From Pseudomonadota bacterium (GTDB lineage Bacteria > Myxococcota_A > Polyangia > Haliangiales > Haliangiaceae), in contig JAKSDA010000044.1 of the NCBI GenBank assembly GCA_022360315.1, forward strand, positions 1-64,000: 64,000 nucleotides of DNA, in the 5' to 3' direction. A program made the translations under genes and the position numbers. Below, in pieces: positions 50,364-61,578 of the stretch; the stretch's first letter is position 1; each line of letters begins with the position of its first letter. Below the pieces are notes generated by a model, which saw nothing but the letters and a program-made list of their open reading frames with translations, did not search any database and had not been told where the DNA came from.

Positions 50364-51536
50364 TCATTCGTTGCCGACGCTGATCGCAAAGCCCGGGCGC
50401 CAGGCGGGTCCCCGCAGTTCGCTGTCCCAGCCGCTCTCCCCGAGCACGTGGCGCCGGGCAAAGCCCAGCGCGTAAGCACCGAGTACGGGCACAGCCTGGG
50501 CGACGGGGATGAAGTCCGGGCCGCAGCCGTCCATGTACGCGTTGGGTAAAAACGCCCGCAAAATCGTATCGGGCAGGTCGTCGCACACCGTGATAAACGT
50601 GTGGTGCGCGCCCATGGGCACGTCGATCCACAGATCGTCGGGACCGTCGAGCGCCGACCACGTGGGTTCGGCTTCTGCGGCCTGGGTGGTGGTCTGGTCG
50701 AGTCGACCGCTTTGCAGCATGACGGCAACCTCCAGGGCTGCGATCTCGCCGTCGGCGAAGCCCGCCGTCACTGCCGGCGCCTGGGGCACTACTGCGACCA
50801 CACGCGGGTCGCCAAAGCCGGCCTGAAACGCTGCCGCAACCTGCGCGTCGGCAAGGACATCGCAGTTGACCCCCTGGCAGCTCTCCACCAGCCGATCGAG
50901 ACTCATGTCGGCCCCCGCGCTGGCCAGCGCAGTATAGCCGCCCAGGCTGTGCCCGATGACGAATACCCGCGAGGTGTCGGATTGCTCGCCGAGCGCGGGC
51001 CGGCCGAGTCCGTTGTCGAGGCCGTCGATCAAGGCGGTGATGTCGTTCGGGCGGTTGAGCAAGATCTGGGCAAAGGGGTCCTGCAAACCGTCCACGGCCG
51101 TATTGCCGATGTGGCTCGGAGCGGCGAAAACCCAGCCATGGGACGCAAATAGTTCGCCGTAGGGGTAGCCGAGCACGGCCGTACCCCTGGATCCGTGGGA
51201 GTATATCGCGACCGGGAAGCGGCCATCATCGGCCACAGGCGGCTCGACCAGTGCTCGGTCACTCGCCACGCTAACGACCCCGGCCACCGAGTACTCGACA
51301 GCGGGTGCTCCCGAGCCCGATGCTGCGGGATACCACACCGATACCGGCAGAGTGCGGTCCTCCGCGGCCGCGGCCGGGCGATACGTCAACTCGAGCTCTT
51401 GGTATCCGACCTCGTAGGATCCCGCGGCGAAGAGGAGCTCCGGGTCGGTGTCTGACCCATCGTCACTGCACGCGGCGGAGACCAGCAGAACCAAAAACAC
51501 AGAGAAACCCGCAGTGCGGGGACGTATACAACGCAT
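50364..51536 (-). CDS. Alpha/beta-hydrolase lipoprotein
   Basis: 390 aa from ATG 51536. The signal is of lipoprotein type (AGFSVFLVLLVSAAC). The hydrolase core shows VAIYSHGSRGTAVLGYPYGE (oxyanion region), the nucleophile elbow VIGHSLGGYTALAS and a likely catalytic His in GAHHTFITVCDD. The Asp-rich loop between them varies. Extracellular esterases of the dienelactone hydrolase and PAF-acetylhydrolase type share this layout. The mature protein begins with a Ser/Asp/Gly-rich spacer. It acts in the envelope; the substrate is unknown. Confidence 0.88.
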   Translation of the reverse strand: MRCIRPRTAGFSVFLVLLVSAACSDDGSDTDPELLFAAGSYEVGYQELELTYRPAAAAEDRTLPVSVWYPAASGSGAPAVEYSVAGVVSVASDRALVEPPVADDGRFPVAIYSHGSRGTAVLGYPYGELFASHGWVFAAPSHIGNTAVDGLQDPFAQILLNRPNDITALIDGLDNGLGRPALGEQSDTSRVFVIGHSLGGYTALASAGADMSLDRLVESCQGVNCDVLADAQVAAAFQAGFGDPRVVAVVPQAPAVTAGFADGEIAALEVAVMLQSGRLDQTTTQAAEAEPTWSALDGPDDLWIDVPMGAHHTFITVCDDLPDTILRAFLPNAYMDGCGPDFIPVAQAVPVLGAYALGFARRHVLGESGWDSELRGPAWRPGFAISVGNE

Positions 51537-51665
51537 GTGGCCGAGTATGCGACCCGTGCGCACTTGACGTCAACCGGGCGCACGCCGGGCTACCGGACGA
51601 TGATTTACGCGGCTCGCCCCAATCGGGCAGTCGACGGTGAAAATTCAGCTCTCCGAACAGTCCGA

Positions 51666-54308
51666 TCAGCTGGACTTGCGACCCCGGCACAGCTTGCGTA
51701 CCAGGGCCCACACGAATAGCAAGGGGCCGAAATAGAACGCCACGCCGGCAGCATATCCGGCATTTCGCCCCAACTGGGCCTCGATCCCATTGAGGTATGG
51801 GTCGTCGTTGACGAGATAGGTCCAGGTCGCCGACGGGCCGCGCAGCTTCTCGGCAACCGCGGTCAAGCCGGTCGAGGTCAGCTCGAGTTCGTCGAATACC
51901 GCGCACACCGCGTCCTCGATGCGCTGACGCAGAGTCGAGAATGCCGCTACCAGGTCGCGCCGGTATTGATCGAGTGGGTTTTTCCCCGCTGCCGATAGCA
52001 GGTGGACGCCCTCGCGCACATAGGCGGCCAGTTCCAGGTGTTCGGACCACAAGCGATCGATATGAAAGAGCGTGATTCTGCGCTCGAGGTTGTCGAGTTC
52101 ATCAGTACCGAGGGCCGCGGCAGCCGCAGCCCAGCGTTCGGGGGCGTGCTGGCGCAATACGGAGCTGGCCGCGCCGTGCAGGACCTCGCGGCGCCAGTTG
52201 TGCAGCACCCTGCCCTGCCCGTCCAGGATATCGCAGTATTTGGCCAGCGTGTGCCGGATCGCGGCGTGCTGGCCCTCGACCACGCGCTGGGTATGGCCGA
52301 TTCTCTGCGCGATGAGCGGCGCGTCGACCGTTGCGTCGCCGTCATCGCCTGGCGCCGGTTCGCTGGCGCTCGACCGCCAACGCGCCGGGATCGAATCGGC
52401 AAGCCCGTGGTTGGCCAGCAAATCGTCCTCCAGGCTGATAAAGAATCGCGAGGATCCCGGGTCGCCCTGGCGGCCGGCGCGACCGCGCAGCTGATCGTCC
52501 ACCCTGCGGCTCTCGTGCCGATTGGTCCCGATCACGTAGAGCCCGCCCAGTGCAGCGACTTGCTCTCGATTGACTTCTGACCTGCCGCCCAGGCGAATGT
52601 CCGTGCCGCGACCGGCCATGTTAGTCGACACGGTGATCGCGCCGATGTCGCCAGCCTCGGCGATGATCGCGGCCTCGCGCTCGCCGTCGACCCGGGCGTT
52701 CAGAACGCTGCACTCGAGCCCCTCGGCAGCCAGCGCAGCGGCCAGTCGCTCCGACTCCTCGACGCTGCGCGTGCCGATCAACACCGGTCTGCCGGTCGCG
52801 TGAACCCGGCCGATCTCGCCGACCAGGGCCCGCTCTTTGGCCGCCTTGTCGCGATACACCCGATCCTCACGGTCGCTGCGGATGCACCGACGATTGGGCG
52901 GAATTACCACGACCTTGAGTCCGTAGGTCTCAACCAGTTCGGTGGCGGCCGGGCGCGCCGTGGCGGTCATGCCGCACAACACGGGATAGCGCTGGAGCAG
53001 TTGTTGCACCGTCATCTGGCCCAAAACCCGGCCTTCTGGTTTGAGCCGTACACCTTCCTTGGCCTCGAGCGCGGCCTGCAGTCCAGCGGGCCAGTAGCGA
53101 TCTTCGGCAATGCGCCCGGTGAGTTCGTCGACCAGAGCGATCTCGCCGTCGCGGATCACGTAGTCGACGTCGCGGCGCAGGACAGCCCGGGCGTGCAGGG
53201 CGAGATAGATCTGATTGACCACAGCCAGGTTGGGTGCGCCGTGAAGCTGACCACAGCCCAGCATGGCCTCGACGCGCTCGACGCCGGAGTCGGTCAAGTG
53301 CACATTGCGGCCGCAGTCGACGATCTCAAAATCGCGCTCGGGCGCCAGCCTGGCCACTACTTCGGCCATCCGGTGCACGCTGTGGTCGGCGGTCGTGACC
53401 GTTCCGGCAATGACGAGCGGAATGCGCGCCTCGTCGATGAGAATCGAGTCGGCCTCGTCGACCAGGGCGGCACCGAACGGTCGGTGGACTTGCCCATCCG
53501 CGGCAAAGCAGAGATCGTCGCGCAAAACGTCGAACCCGACCTCCTTGGCGGTGGCGTAGGTGATGTCGCACCGATAGGCATCGCGCCGCTCGGTCGGGTC
53601 CATATGCTCTTGAATCGCCGCCACGCCGAGGCCGAGAAATCGATACAGTGGCCCCATCCATTCGGCGTCGCGACGGGCCAGATAATCGTTGCAGGTCAGC
53701 ATGTGCACGCCGCGGCCCGCCATGCCGACGACATACCCGGCCAGAGCCGCGGCGAGTGTTTTGCCCTCGCCGGTCTGCATCTCGGCAATGTGGCCCCGGT
53801 GCATGGCCAGCGCGGCGATGATCTGGACGTCGTGGGGCCGCATGCCCAGCACCCGTTCGCTGGCCTTGCGGGCGATGGCCAGCGACTCGATCACATCCCG
53901 ATCGAACGCAGCATGGCTGCGCCGGCCAGGCACCGGTCCCGCGGGGCCGCTGTTCCTGGCCCGGGCGATGAGCTGGCCCGAGGCTTCTCGCAAGTCATGA
54001 TCCGTGGCGTTCTGCAGGGATCGCTCGCGTTCGACGACGGCGTTTAAAGCCCGGCGATATGGCGTCAAATCGTATGCGACCGAGCCACCCCGTAGATGGG
54101 TAAACCAATCGCGTATGCGGACTGGAGCCCATCTCCAAACGCTCCCACCGCCGGGGCCGCGATCCACCAGCGCTGGCTGCGTCGCTCGCGGCGGCGCCTG
54201 CTCACGTGTTTCGACATGCTCCGCGGACTCCTCGCTCGCGCCTTGCCAGCGCTGCACGTCGCGATCCTGGCTCGGTCCGATGTTTGATATAGGCTGTAGA
54301 GAAGACAT
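51666..54308 (-). CDS. SecA paralogue with C-terminal membrane segment
   Basis: 880 aa from ATG 54308. All SecA motor motifs are present: MQTGEGKTLAAALAGYVVGM (Walker A Lys183), VDEADSILIDEARIPLVIAG (DEAD box and next motif), TNMAGRGTDIRLGG and LRGRAGRQGDPGSSRFF. The preprotein cross-linking region lies between the first two. The C-terminal zinc-binding SecB site is missing. Instead the protein ends with a hydrophobic segment (YAAGVAFYFGPLLFVWALV) and a basic tail, and a long polar N-terminal extension (residues 1-75) precedes the motor. No housekeeping SecA lies in this window for comparison. It follows the modification operon by about 210 bases on the same strand, and I infer a dedicated export role. 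Confidence 0.9.
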   Translation of the reverse strand: MSSLQPISNIGPSQDRDVQRWQGASEESAEHVETREQAPPRATQPALVDRGPGGGSVWRWAPVRIRDWFTHLRGGSVAYDLTPYRRALNAVVERERSLQNATDHDLREASGQLIARARNSGPAGPVPGRRSHAAFDRDVIESLAIARKASERVLGMRPHDVQIIAALAMHRGHIAEMQTGEGKTLAAALAGYVVGMAGRGVHMLTCNDYLARRDAEWMGPLYRFLGLGVAAIQEHMDPTERRDAYRCDITYATAKEVGFDVLRDDLCFAADGQVHRPFGAALVDEADSILIDEARIPLVIAGTVTTADHSVHRMAEVVARLAPERDFEIVDCGRNVHLTDSGVERVEAMLGCGQLHGAPNLAVVNQIYLALHARAVLRRDVDYVIRDGEIALVDELTGRIAEDRYWPAGLQAALEAKEGVRLKPEGRVLGQMTVQQLLQRYPVLCGMTATARPAATELVETYGLKVVVIPPNRRCIRSDREDRVYRDKAAKERALVGEIGRVHATGRPVLIGTRSVEESERLAAALAAEGLECSVLNARVDGEREAAIIAEAGDIGAITVSTNMAGRGTDIRLGGRSEVNREQVAALGGLYVIGTNRHESRRVDDQLRGRAGRQGDPGSSRFFISLEDDLLANHGLADSIPARWRSSASEPAPGDDGDATVDAPLIAQRIGHTQRVVEGQHAAIRHTLAKYCDILDGQGRVLHNWRREVLHGAASSVLRQHAPERWAAAAAALGTDELDNLERRITLFHIDRLWSEHLELAAYVREGVHLLSAAGKNPLDQYRRDLVAAFSTLRQRIEDAVCAVFDELELTSTGLTAVAEKLRGPSATWTYLVNDDPYLNGIEAQLGRNAGYAAGVAFYFGPLLFVWALVRKLCRGRKSS

Positions 54309-54520
54309 CGAGTAGTTACCCTCCGTCCCGATCACGCGGCGTTGCCGCACAAGTGTGACAAGCACGATCGCGATGGGTAAGGATACACGCGATTTCGGCC
54401 CGTTGGCATCTCGCGCTGGCCTGCCGCCTGCTGTCGAGTCAACGGATTGCCACTACCACGGTCGGGTCACCGGTGCATTCATGACCGACAGGTTCGAATA
54501 AATGGTGGTTCGCTATTCCT

Positions 54521-56152
54521 TCAACGATGTAGGGAGCCGTGCAGCACCAAACCGTCGAGTCCCAGTGCGCTGGCCAGGGCCAGCGCACTGTCGTGTCGCT
54601 GCGCGATCGGTTGTCCGAGCCCATTGAACGATGTGTTGATGAGAGCGGGAATGTTGTCGCCCTGCCACAGGTGTAGAAGCAGGGCATGCATCCAGGTGTT
54701 TTGGCCATCGTCACGTACTACCTGCGCCCGTACCGAGCCATCGGTGTGTAGCACGCCGCGCAGCGCTTTGCGCCATTCAGGGCGGACCTGCCAGGCGCCG
54801 AGCATCCAGCGGGATAGCGGGCTGGTCACGGCGATCTCGTCGAGTACCTCCCGGGCTGCCGCCTCGCACAGGATTGGGGCCACTGGTCGGTACCATTCCC
54901 GGCGTTTGATCGTCTCGCTCACCCGGATGCGCAGTGCGATGTCATCGGCTCGCGCCACAATACTGCGGTGGCCGAGTGCGCGCGGTCCAACCTCGGCCGC
55001 GCCGTTGCATACCCCGAATACGTCTCCGTCCAGCACACGCCGGGCCACCTCGGGTACCACGGTCGGATCAGGCTCTGTTGCCGGGGTGTCGAAGCGATTG
55101 AGGAACGGGTCGTGGACGGGAAGCGGCCCGTGGTCGAGGTGCTCGACCCACGCCGCAGCGCCGAGAGCGAGGCCGCTGTCGTTGCTGGCAGGTGGCACCC
55201 ATACCTGATCGAAATGTTCTTGCAGGGCGGCGTTGGTGGGAATGTTCAGAGCTGCACCACCGGCTAGATACAGAGTGCCACGGCTGGTTTTGCGCGAACG
55301 CAGAGCCGATATGACCTCCTGTTGAAATGCTCGTTGCATGGTCGCACACAGGTCTTGGCATCCCTGTGCCCGCGGATCGAGCGTTCCCAGCTGGTCTCGG
55401 ACACGGCGACTGGCCTCGTCGTCGGGCAGGCCGAGCAACCAGTCCTGGTGTCGCAGCCATGCGTCGAGTTCGTCATCCGCCGTTCCGAGGGCTGCATAGC
55501 CCATCAGCCGGCCGGGAATGGCCAGATGCTCCTCGGCGGCGAACCCCAGGATGGCCCGTACGGCCGGGTTGACGTTGAAATTGTTGACCACATCTTTGAG
55601 CAGGTCCCAGGATGCTTCCTGCAGTACCGGGCGCCCCTTGTGCAGCGACCAAAAGGAGCTGGCTGAGCGGGATGCGCCGCCGTCGATATGCGCGGCGAGT
55701 GCCCCATCTTCGAAGTGCCCGATAAATGGCAGCAGAGATGCGATATGGGCCATCTCATGGCACAGCACCCAGCCTTCGGCTGGCCGGCGTCGCTGTCCGT
55801 CGGGGTACCAGATCACCTCGGCCGGCACTAGCTCGGACGAGATGCCGATGTCGCGACGTGGCTCGATGCGAAGGTTTCCACTGGCCGAGATGAATGCATT
55901 GCCCACGAAGCTATTGACGCTCACGAAGCGCGCTGGCTCGTCGCGAGGCAGCAACCGATCGAGGATCTCGTCAATATAGACCGGTAGTCGGTTGTCGTGC
56001 TTGCGGCCAGTCCACCGTTCCAGTTGCACCACGGTGAGCACGCGTCCGTTCCGCATCAGCGCGACACCATGGTCGTGGGTATGGGTTGGGTGTCGACCGC
56101 GGGCAGTATCGTGTGTGGTATCCTGAATGCCGTAGAGGCCGACTGTGATCAA
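54521..56152 (-). CDS. NodU/TobZ-family carbamoyltransferase
   Basis: 543 aa from TTG 56152, whose TTGA overlaps the stop of the phosphatase gene (an ATG 10 codons upstream is the alternative). The Kae1-like domain has CHEMAHIASL with metal ligands His132 and His136. Carbamoyl-adenylate chemistry is indicated by EVGPRALGHRSIVAR and NTSFNGLGQPIAQRH; most homologues have GEPI where this protein has GQPI. LHTDGSVRAQVVR and LYLAGGAALNIPTNA are other family positions. Known members carbamoylate sugars or antibiotics using carbamoyl phosphate. The context suggests a glycan or modified peptide as substrate. Confidence 0.92.
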   Translation of the reverse strand: MITVGLYGIQDTTHDTARGRHPTHTHDHGVALMRNGRVLTVVQLERWTGRKHDNRLPVYIDEILDRLLPRDEPARFVSVNSFVGNAFISASGNLRIEPRRDIGISSELVPAEVIWYPDGQRRRPAEGWVLCHEMAHIASLLPFIGHFEDGALAAHIDGGASRSASSFWSLHKGRPVLQEASWDLLKDVVNNFNVNPAVRAILGFAAEEHLAIPGRLMGYAALGTADDELDAWLRHQDWLLGLPDDEASRRVRDQLGTLDPRAQGCQDLCATMQRAFQQEVISALRSRKTSRGTLYLAGGAALNIPTNAALQEHFDQVWVPPASNDSGLALGAAAWVEHLDHGPLPVHDPFLNRFDTPATEPDPTVVPEVARRVLDGDVFGVCNGAAEVGPRALGHRSIVARADDIALRIRVSETIKRREWYRPVAPILCEAAAREVLDEIAVTSPLSRWMLGAWQVRPEWRKALRGVLHTDGSVRAQVVRDDGQNTWMHALLLHLWQGDNIPALINTSFNGLGQPIAQRHDSALALASALGLDGLVLHGSLHR

Positions 56153-56766
56153 TGCGTCACCTCGAAGCGCTGCCCACGCCACACCACGGAGTCAGTGCAC
56201 ACGATGATCCCGTCGAGCGGTTCCAACCAGTCGTCGACAAAGTCGTAACCGGTCGTCTGGGTGATGAATGGCATCACGATGGCGTCGTGAGATATCGCAA
56301 TCCCTATCCCCGGGTTTGCCGCCACGTTGGTTTGCAGAAGGTCGAGGAGCAGACCCGCGCCTTGATCCAGGGGGCGCATGCAGCCCCACGTTTCGCCGCG
56401 AATCTGGCCAAAGACCACCTCGCGGGTGCCCTGGCGCATGAATACCTGCGCCGCGATGTCCCGGTCGATGACGAAGGGGCCGGGATCACCGAGTAGCTGC
56501 GAGGTAACTGGATTGGCACCCATCAACTCCGCAGTACGCGTACAGCGCACAAGCGGGCTGCTCAAGGACCAGGTGATGCTCTCACCAAGAGCTTGGCCAA
56601 GGGCGCGGGCTCGCTGCTCGCCCACATGGGTGAGCCGTGTCGCGTCGCCGGATTTGCCCTCGGGAAACGCGTGACGGTCGCTGTGTCGCAACAGCAAAGC
56701 GCGGGGGCCGGACGAAGCTGCCATGGAGGACAGCAATCCAGCCGAAACGGCACCATCATCGGCCAT
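56149..56766 (-). CDS. Histidine phosphatase family protein
   Basis: 205 aa from ATG 56766, overlapping the repeat-protein gene by 11 bases. The family signature RHG appears as LLLRHSDRHAF, with predicted nucleophile His28. The next catalytic residues fit SSPLVRCTRTAELM and the C-terminal ISHDAIVMPFI. The overall layout is short, like phosphoglycerate mutase-type phosphatases that remove phosphate from sugar or nucleotide intermediates. In this operon it could dephosphorylate a carbamoylation or sugar intermediate. The role is inference; the family is clear. Confidence 0.88.
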   Translation of the reverse strand: MADDGAVSAGLLSSMAASSGPRALLLRHSDRHAFPEGKSGDATRLTHVGEQRARALGQALGESITWSLSSPLVRCTRTAELMGANPVTSQLLGDPGPFVIDRDIAAQVFMRQGTREVVFGQIRGETWGCMRPLDQGAGLLLDLLQTNVAANPGIGIAISHDAIVMPFITQTTGYDFVDDWLEPLDGIIVCTDSVVWRGQRFEVTH

Positions 56767-57519
56767 GAGCACCTCCGGGCTGCAATCTCGCAAACGCGAC
56801 GCTGGAGCGCATGCCCGGCCGCAGGGCCACGATCTCGGCTCCAGTCTCGTCCACCACGGCCAGGCTACCGTCGAAGTGCTCGATCCTGGCCTGTCCGTTG
56901 TAGAACGGCTCCACCATGGCAAAGCGGCGCGGGTAGATCGGCCTGCCGCGATCGTCGACGTGCATCCAGCCGCCCTCGTCGCGGGCTCGGGCGCGACCCT
57001 TGTGAAATACGTCCAGGTCGACGAACCAGCGACCGTGCAGGAGATCGCCGGCTCGATCGATGTGAGTATGCAGTCCGTTGTCGGCCTGGACCACCGCCAC
57101 TCCATCGCGATAGTCGCCGGCGTAGCGCCAGCGTCTGGCGTAAATCGCGCGTCCTCGGCGGTCGATGTGCATGTACTGTCCGTCGGGATCCCGCACAGGG
57201 CATCGGTCGCCCTGGAAGTTGCCGCACCAATCGTAGCGCCGGGCATAGGCGTCCTCGCCATCGGGTTCGATGTGATGCCAGCCGTCTGCTCCGGCGACCG
57301 CGGCGAGTTTTTGGTAGAAGCCGAAGGTTCGCGCGAAGCGGCGCGGATAAGCCGGGCTGCCATCGGCCGTGATGTGCCAGGCTTCATTGCCGCGCAAGAC
57401 CGGCGCGAGCCCCGGTGCATGGAACTTCAGAACGGTGTCGAAACGCTCGCTGTAGGCCGGGCGTCCATCCTCCCCCACGTGGTGTGAGCCATCGGATGAG
57501 ACCGCGAGTTGTGTCCACT

Positions 57520-57523
<4 letters not shown>
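56756..57523 (-). CDS. WG-like repeat protein
   Basis: 255 aa from ATG 57523, overlapping the upstream gene as ATGA. After a short lead-in the protein consists of about five to six units of 42-48 residues built as W-HI-xDG-xxxY-xRRF followed by a hydrophobic strand and Gly-x-Ala. Examples are WHITADGSPAYPRRF, WHHIEPDGEDAYARRY, YMHIDRRGRAIYARRW and WMHVDDRGRPIYPRRF. This pattern resembles WG repeats (beta-strand ligand-binding repeats). There is no signal peptide. It may be a scaffold or substrate for the neighbouring enzymes, or a binding subunit; both ideas are inference. Confidence 0.8.
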
Positions 57524-59867
<2,344 letters not shown>

Positions 59868-59871
<4 letters not shown>

Positions 59872-60794
59872 GATGCCGTTGCCTCCGTATGCACTGCGCT
59901 CCGCTCATTGCGGAATCCGTGAATGAGTCTGGTCAATCCTTCTCTGAGCCCGACCTGTGGTAGCCAACCCAGCAGTGCACCGGCCCTGGCTGGGTTGCCG
60001 ACGAACCGGGCGACATCGAAGTCGCGCGGTGCGGAATGCAGAATTCGCGAGCGGCTGCCGGCGATCTCGATGGCCATCTGCGCCAGTTCGCCCAGGGTCG
60101 TCGGGATGCCGGTGACAAAGTGGATGGGTGGAGGCGGCTTGCCGCCCTCGCCGAGCAGTGCGGCAAGCGACACAATGCCGCGCGCCACGTCGTCGATATG
60201 GGTGAAGTCGAAGGCATGGTCCGCGCCATCGACCCGAAGTGGTTCGCCCGCAATGGCGCCGCGGGCAAAGGCGGGAACCACTCGGTCGGCGTGGTCTGCG
60301 GTCGTGCCGAATACGTTGGATAGCCGGATGACGCAGGCTCGTATACCATCTCGCTGCGCCGCTGCGACGAGCTGCTCGCCCGCGACCTTCGAGCGACCGT
60401 AGATATTCACCGGACGGAGTGGGCAGTCCTCGCTAGCCGGCAAGCGGGCTGGCTGCCCATAGACCTCTCGGCTACTGGCGAATACCACCCACGGGCGTCG
60501 CCCGGAACAGGCCGCGGCCTCGAGCACGTTGCGCAGCCCGTCGACGTTGGTCGACCAGCAAAAATCTGGCGCGTGTTGCCCCCAGATGACGCGCGATACC
60601 GCTGCGAGATGGATAACTCCTTCGCAGTCGCGCATGGCTCGCTGCACCCGGTCGCGATCCCGGACATCGCCGCGGGCCGCACCACGTGCGTGCAGGTCGA
60701 GGCGCTCGACGCATACCATCCGCGATTCGAACGCTGGGACCAGTGCGTTGCCGACGAGTCCTGACGAGCCGGTGATCAAGATACGGTGATTCAT
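59868..60794 (-). CDS. NAD-dependent epimerase/dehydratase (extended SDR)
   Basis: 308 aa. The dinucleotide site ILITGSSGLVGNALVPAFES is followed by RGDVRDRDRVQRAMRDCEGV and HLAAVSRVIWG. Catalysis fits FASSREVYGQ (Ser) and the YGRSK motif (Tyr and Lys). HIDDVARGIVSLAALLGEGG and FVTGIPTTLGELAQMAIEIA are typical of sugar-nucleotide epimerases. A strong GGAGGAAGG ribosome site precedes the ATG, which opens the operon. The expected product is a modified sugar nucleotide for the glycosyltransferase encoded next. Confidence 0.92.
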
Positions 60795-61578
60795 CGCCTT
60801 CCTCCACAGTCATTGACGCGCGCCCCCCTCCCTACACCTTGGACACGCCGGGGAAAGCGAGCAGCTCGAGACCGGTCACAGACGGCCCTTGGCACCCATG
60901 CGGCTACTTGCCAGCGAGGCGAACCACGTATCTGACCGAGCGAAATCATCTAGTTGTAAGCAGATCAAAGCGCGATGAGGATGGCGCGGATGAAGCCAGT
61001 TATCGTGGTTCGAGTCGTATCCCGTGAGATTACCTGTTCACTAGCTGAACCGTGACCCCGGGGACCCGAAGCAGAAATATGAAGAGGTAACCTCGCGGCC
61101 TCATGGTAACAATGGTTCGGACTAGAGTCGAGAGCAAATCGACTCGCAATGAACGTGCCCAAAAATATCGAGTCATGTATCGTTGTGACCGCCACGCCAC
61201 TGGCCACCAAATCATCGCTCTGGCCAGATAACTGGTTGCGTCTGCGTCTGCGTGACAGCTGGGCAGTAGCTCCCAAAGCTACCGGGCAGAGGCGCAGCTC
61301 ATCCAGATGCAAACCTTTGCCGATAGCGGTAGGCAACGCACAGCGAACTCAGCTGCCGCATACTCGACCTGGGCAACATGGCCGTATCCAAACTGCTGGT
61401 CCCTTTGCTGGGGTGAGTCATCGGGCCGTTTTTTGTGATATCGGCTGTACATTGGTGCACCTGGGCGACAGCTCCTCGGTTCGACGTACACTTGTTCTCG
61501 TCACGCCACGGCTGGATCCATGGTTCGCGGTAAACGCGGGTTCGCGGTAAACGCGTTTTACGACCAATGTGTTTCTGT
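60795..61578. other. 784-base region without a recognised gene
   Basis: It lies between the two-component genes and the epimerase operon, both read leftwards. Short ORFs on both strands overlap each other and lack coding character. It probably holds the promoter of the modification operon and the end of the kinase transcript. A 17-bp tandem repeat is listed separately. Confidence 0.5.
61522..61555. repeat. 17-bp perfect tandem duplication
   Basis: GGTTCGCGGTAAACGCG occurs at 61522-61538 and again at 61539-61555. Each copy contains the small palindrome CGCG-GTAAA-CGCG. It sits just past the stop of the minus-strand kinase gene, so a terminator or binding site is possible. Confidence 0.7.

Noticed and set aside
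61006..61023. tRNA T-loop-like GGTTCGAGTC
   Set aside because: No matching acceptor, D-arm or anticodon stem could be folded around it.
61149..61550. Plus-strand ORF of 133 codons
   Set aside because: It overlaps minus ORFs of equal quality, has no ribosome site and no domain, and contains part of the tandem repeat.
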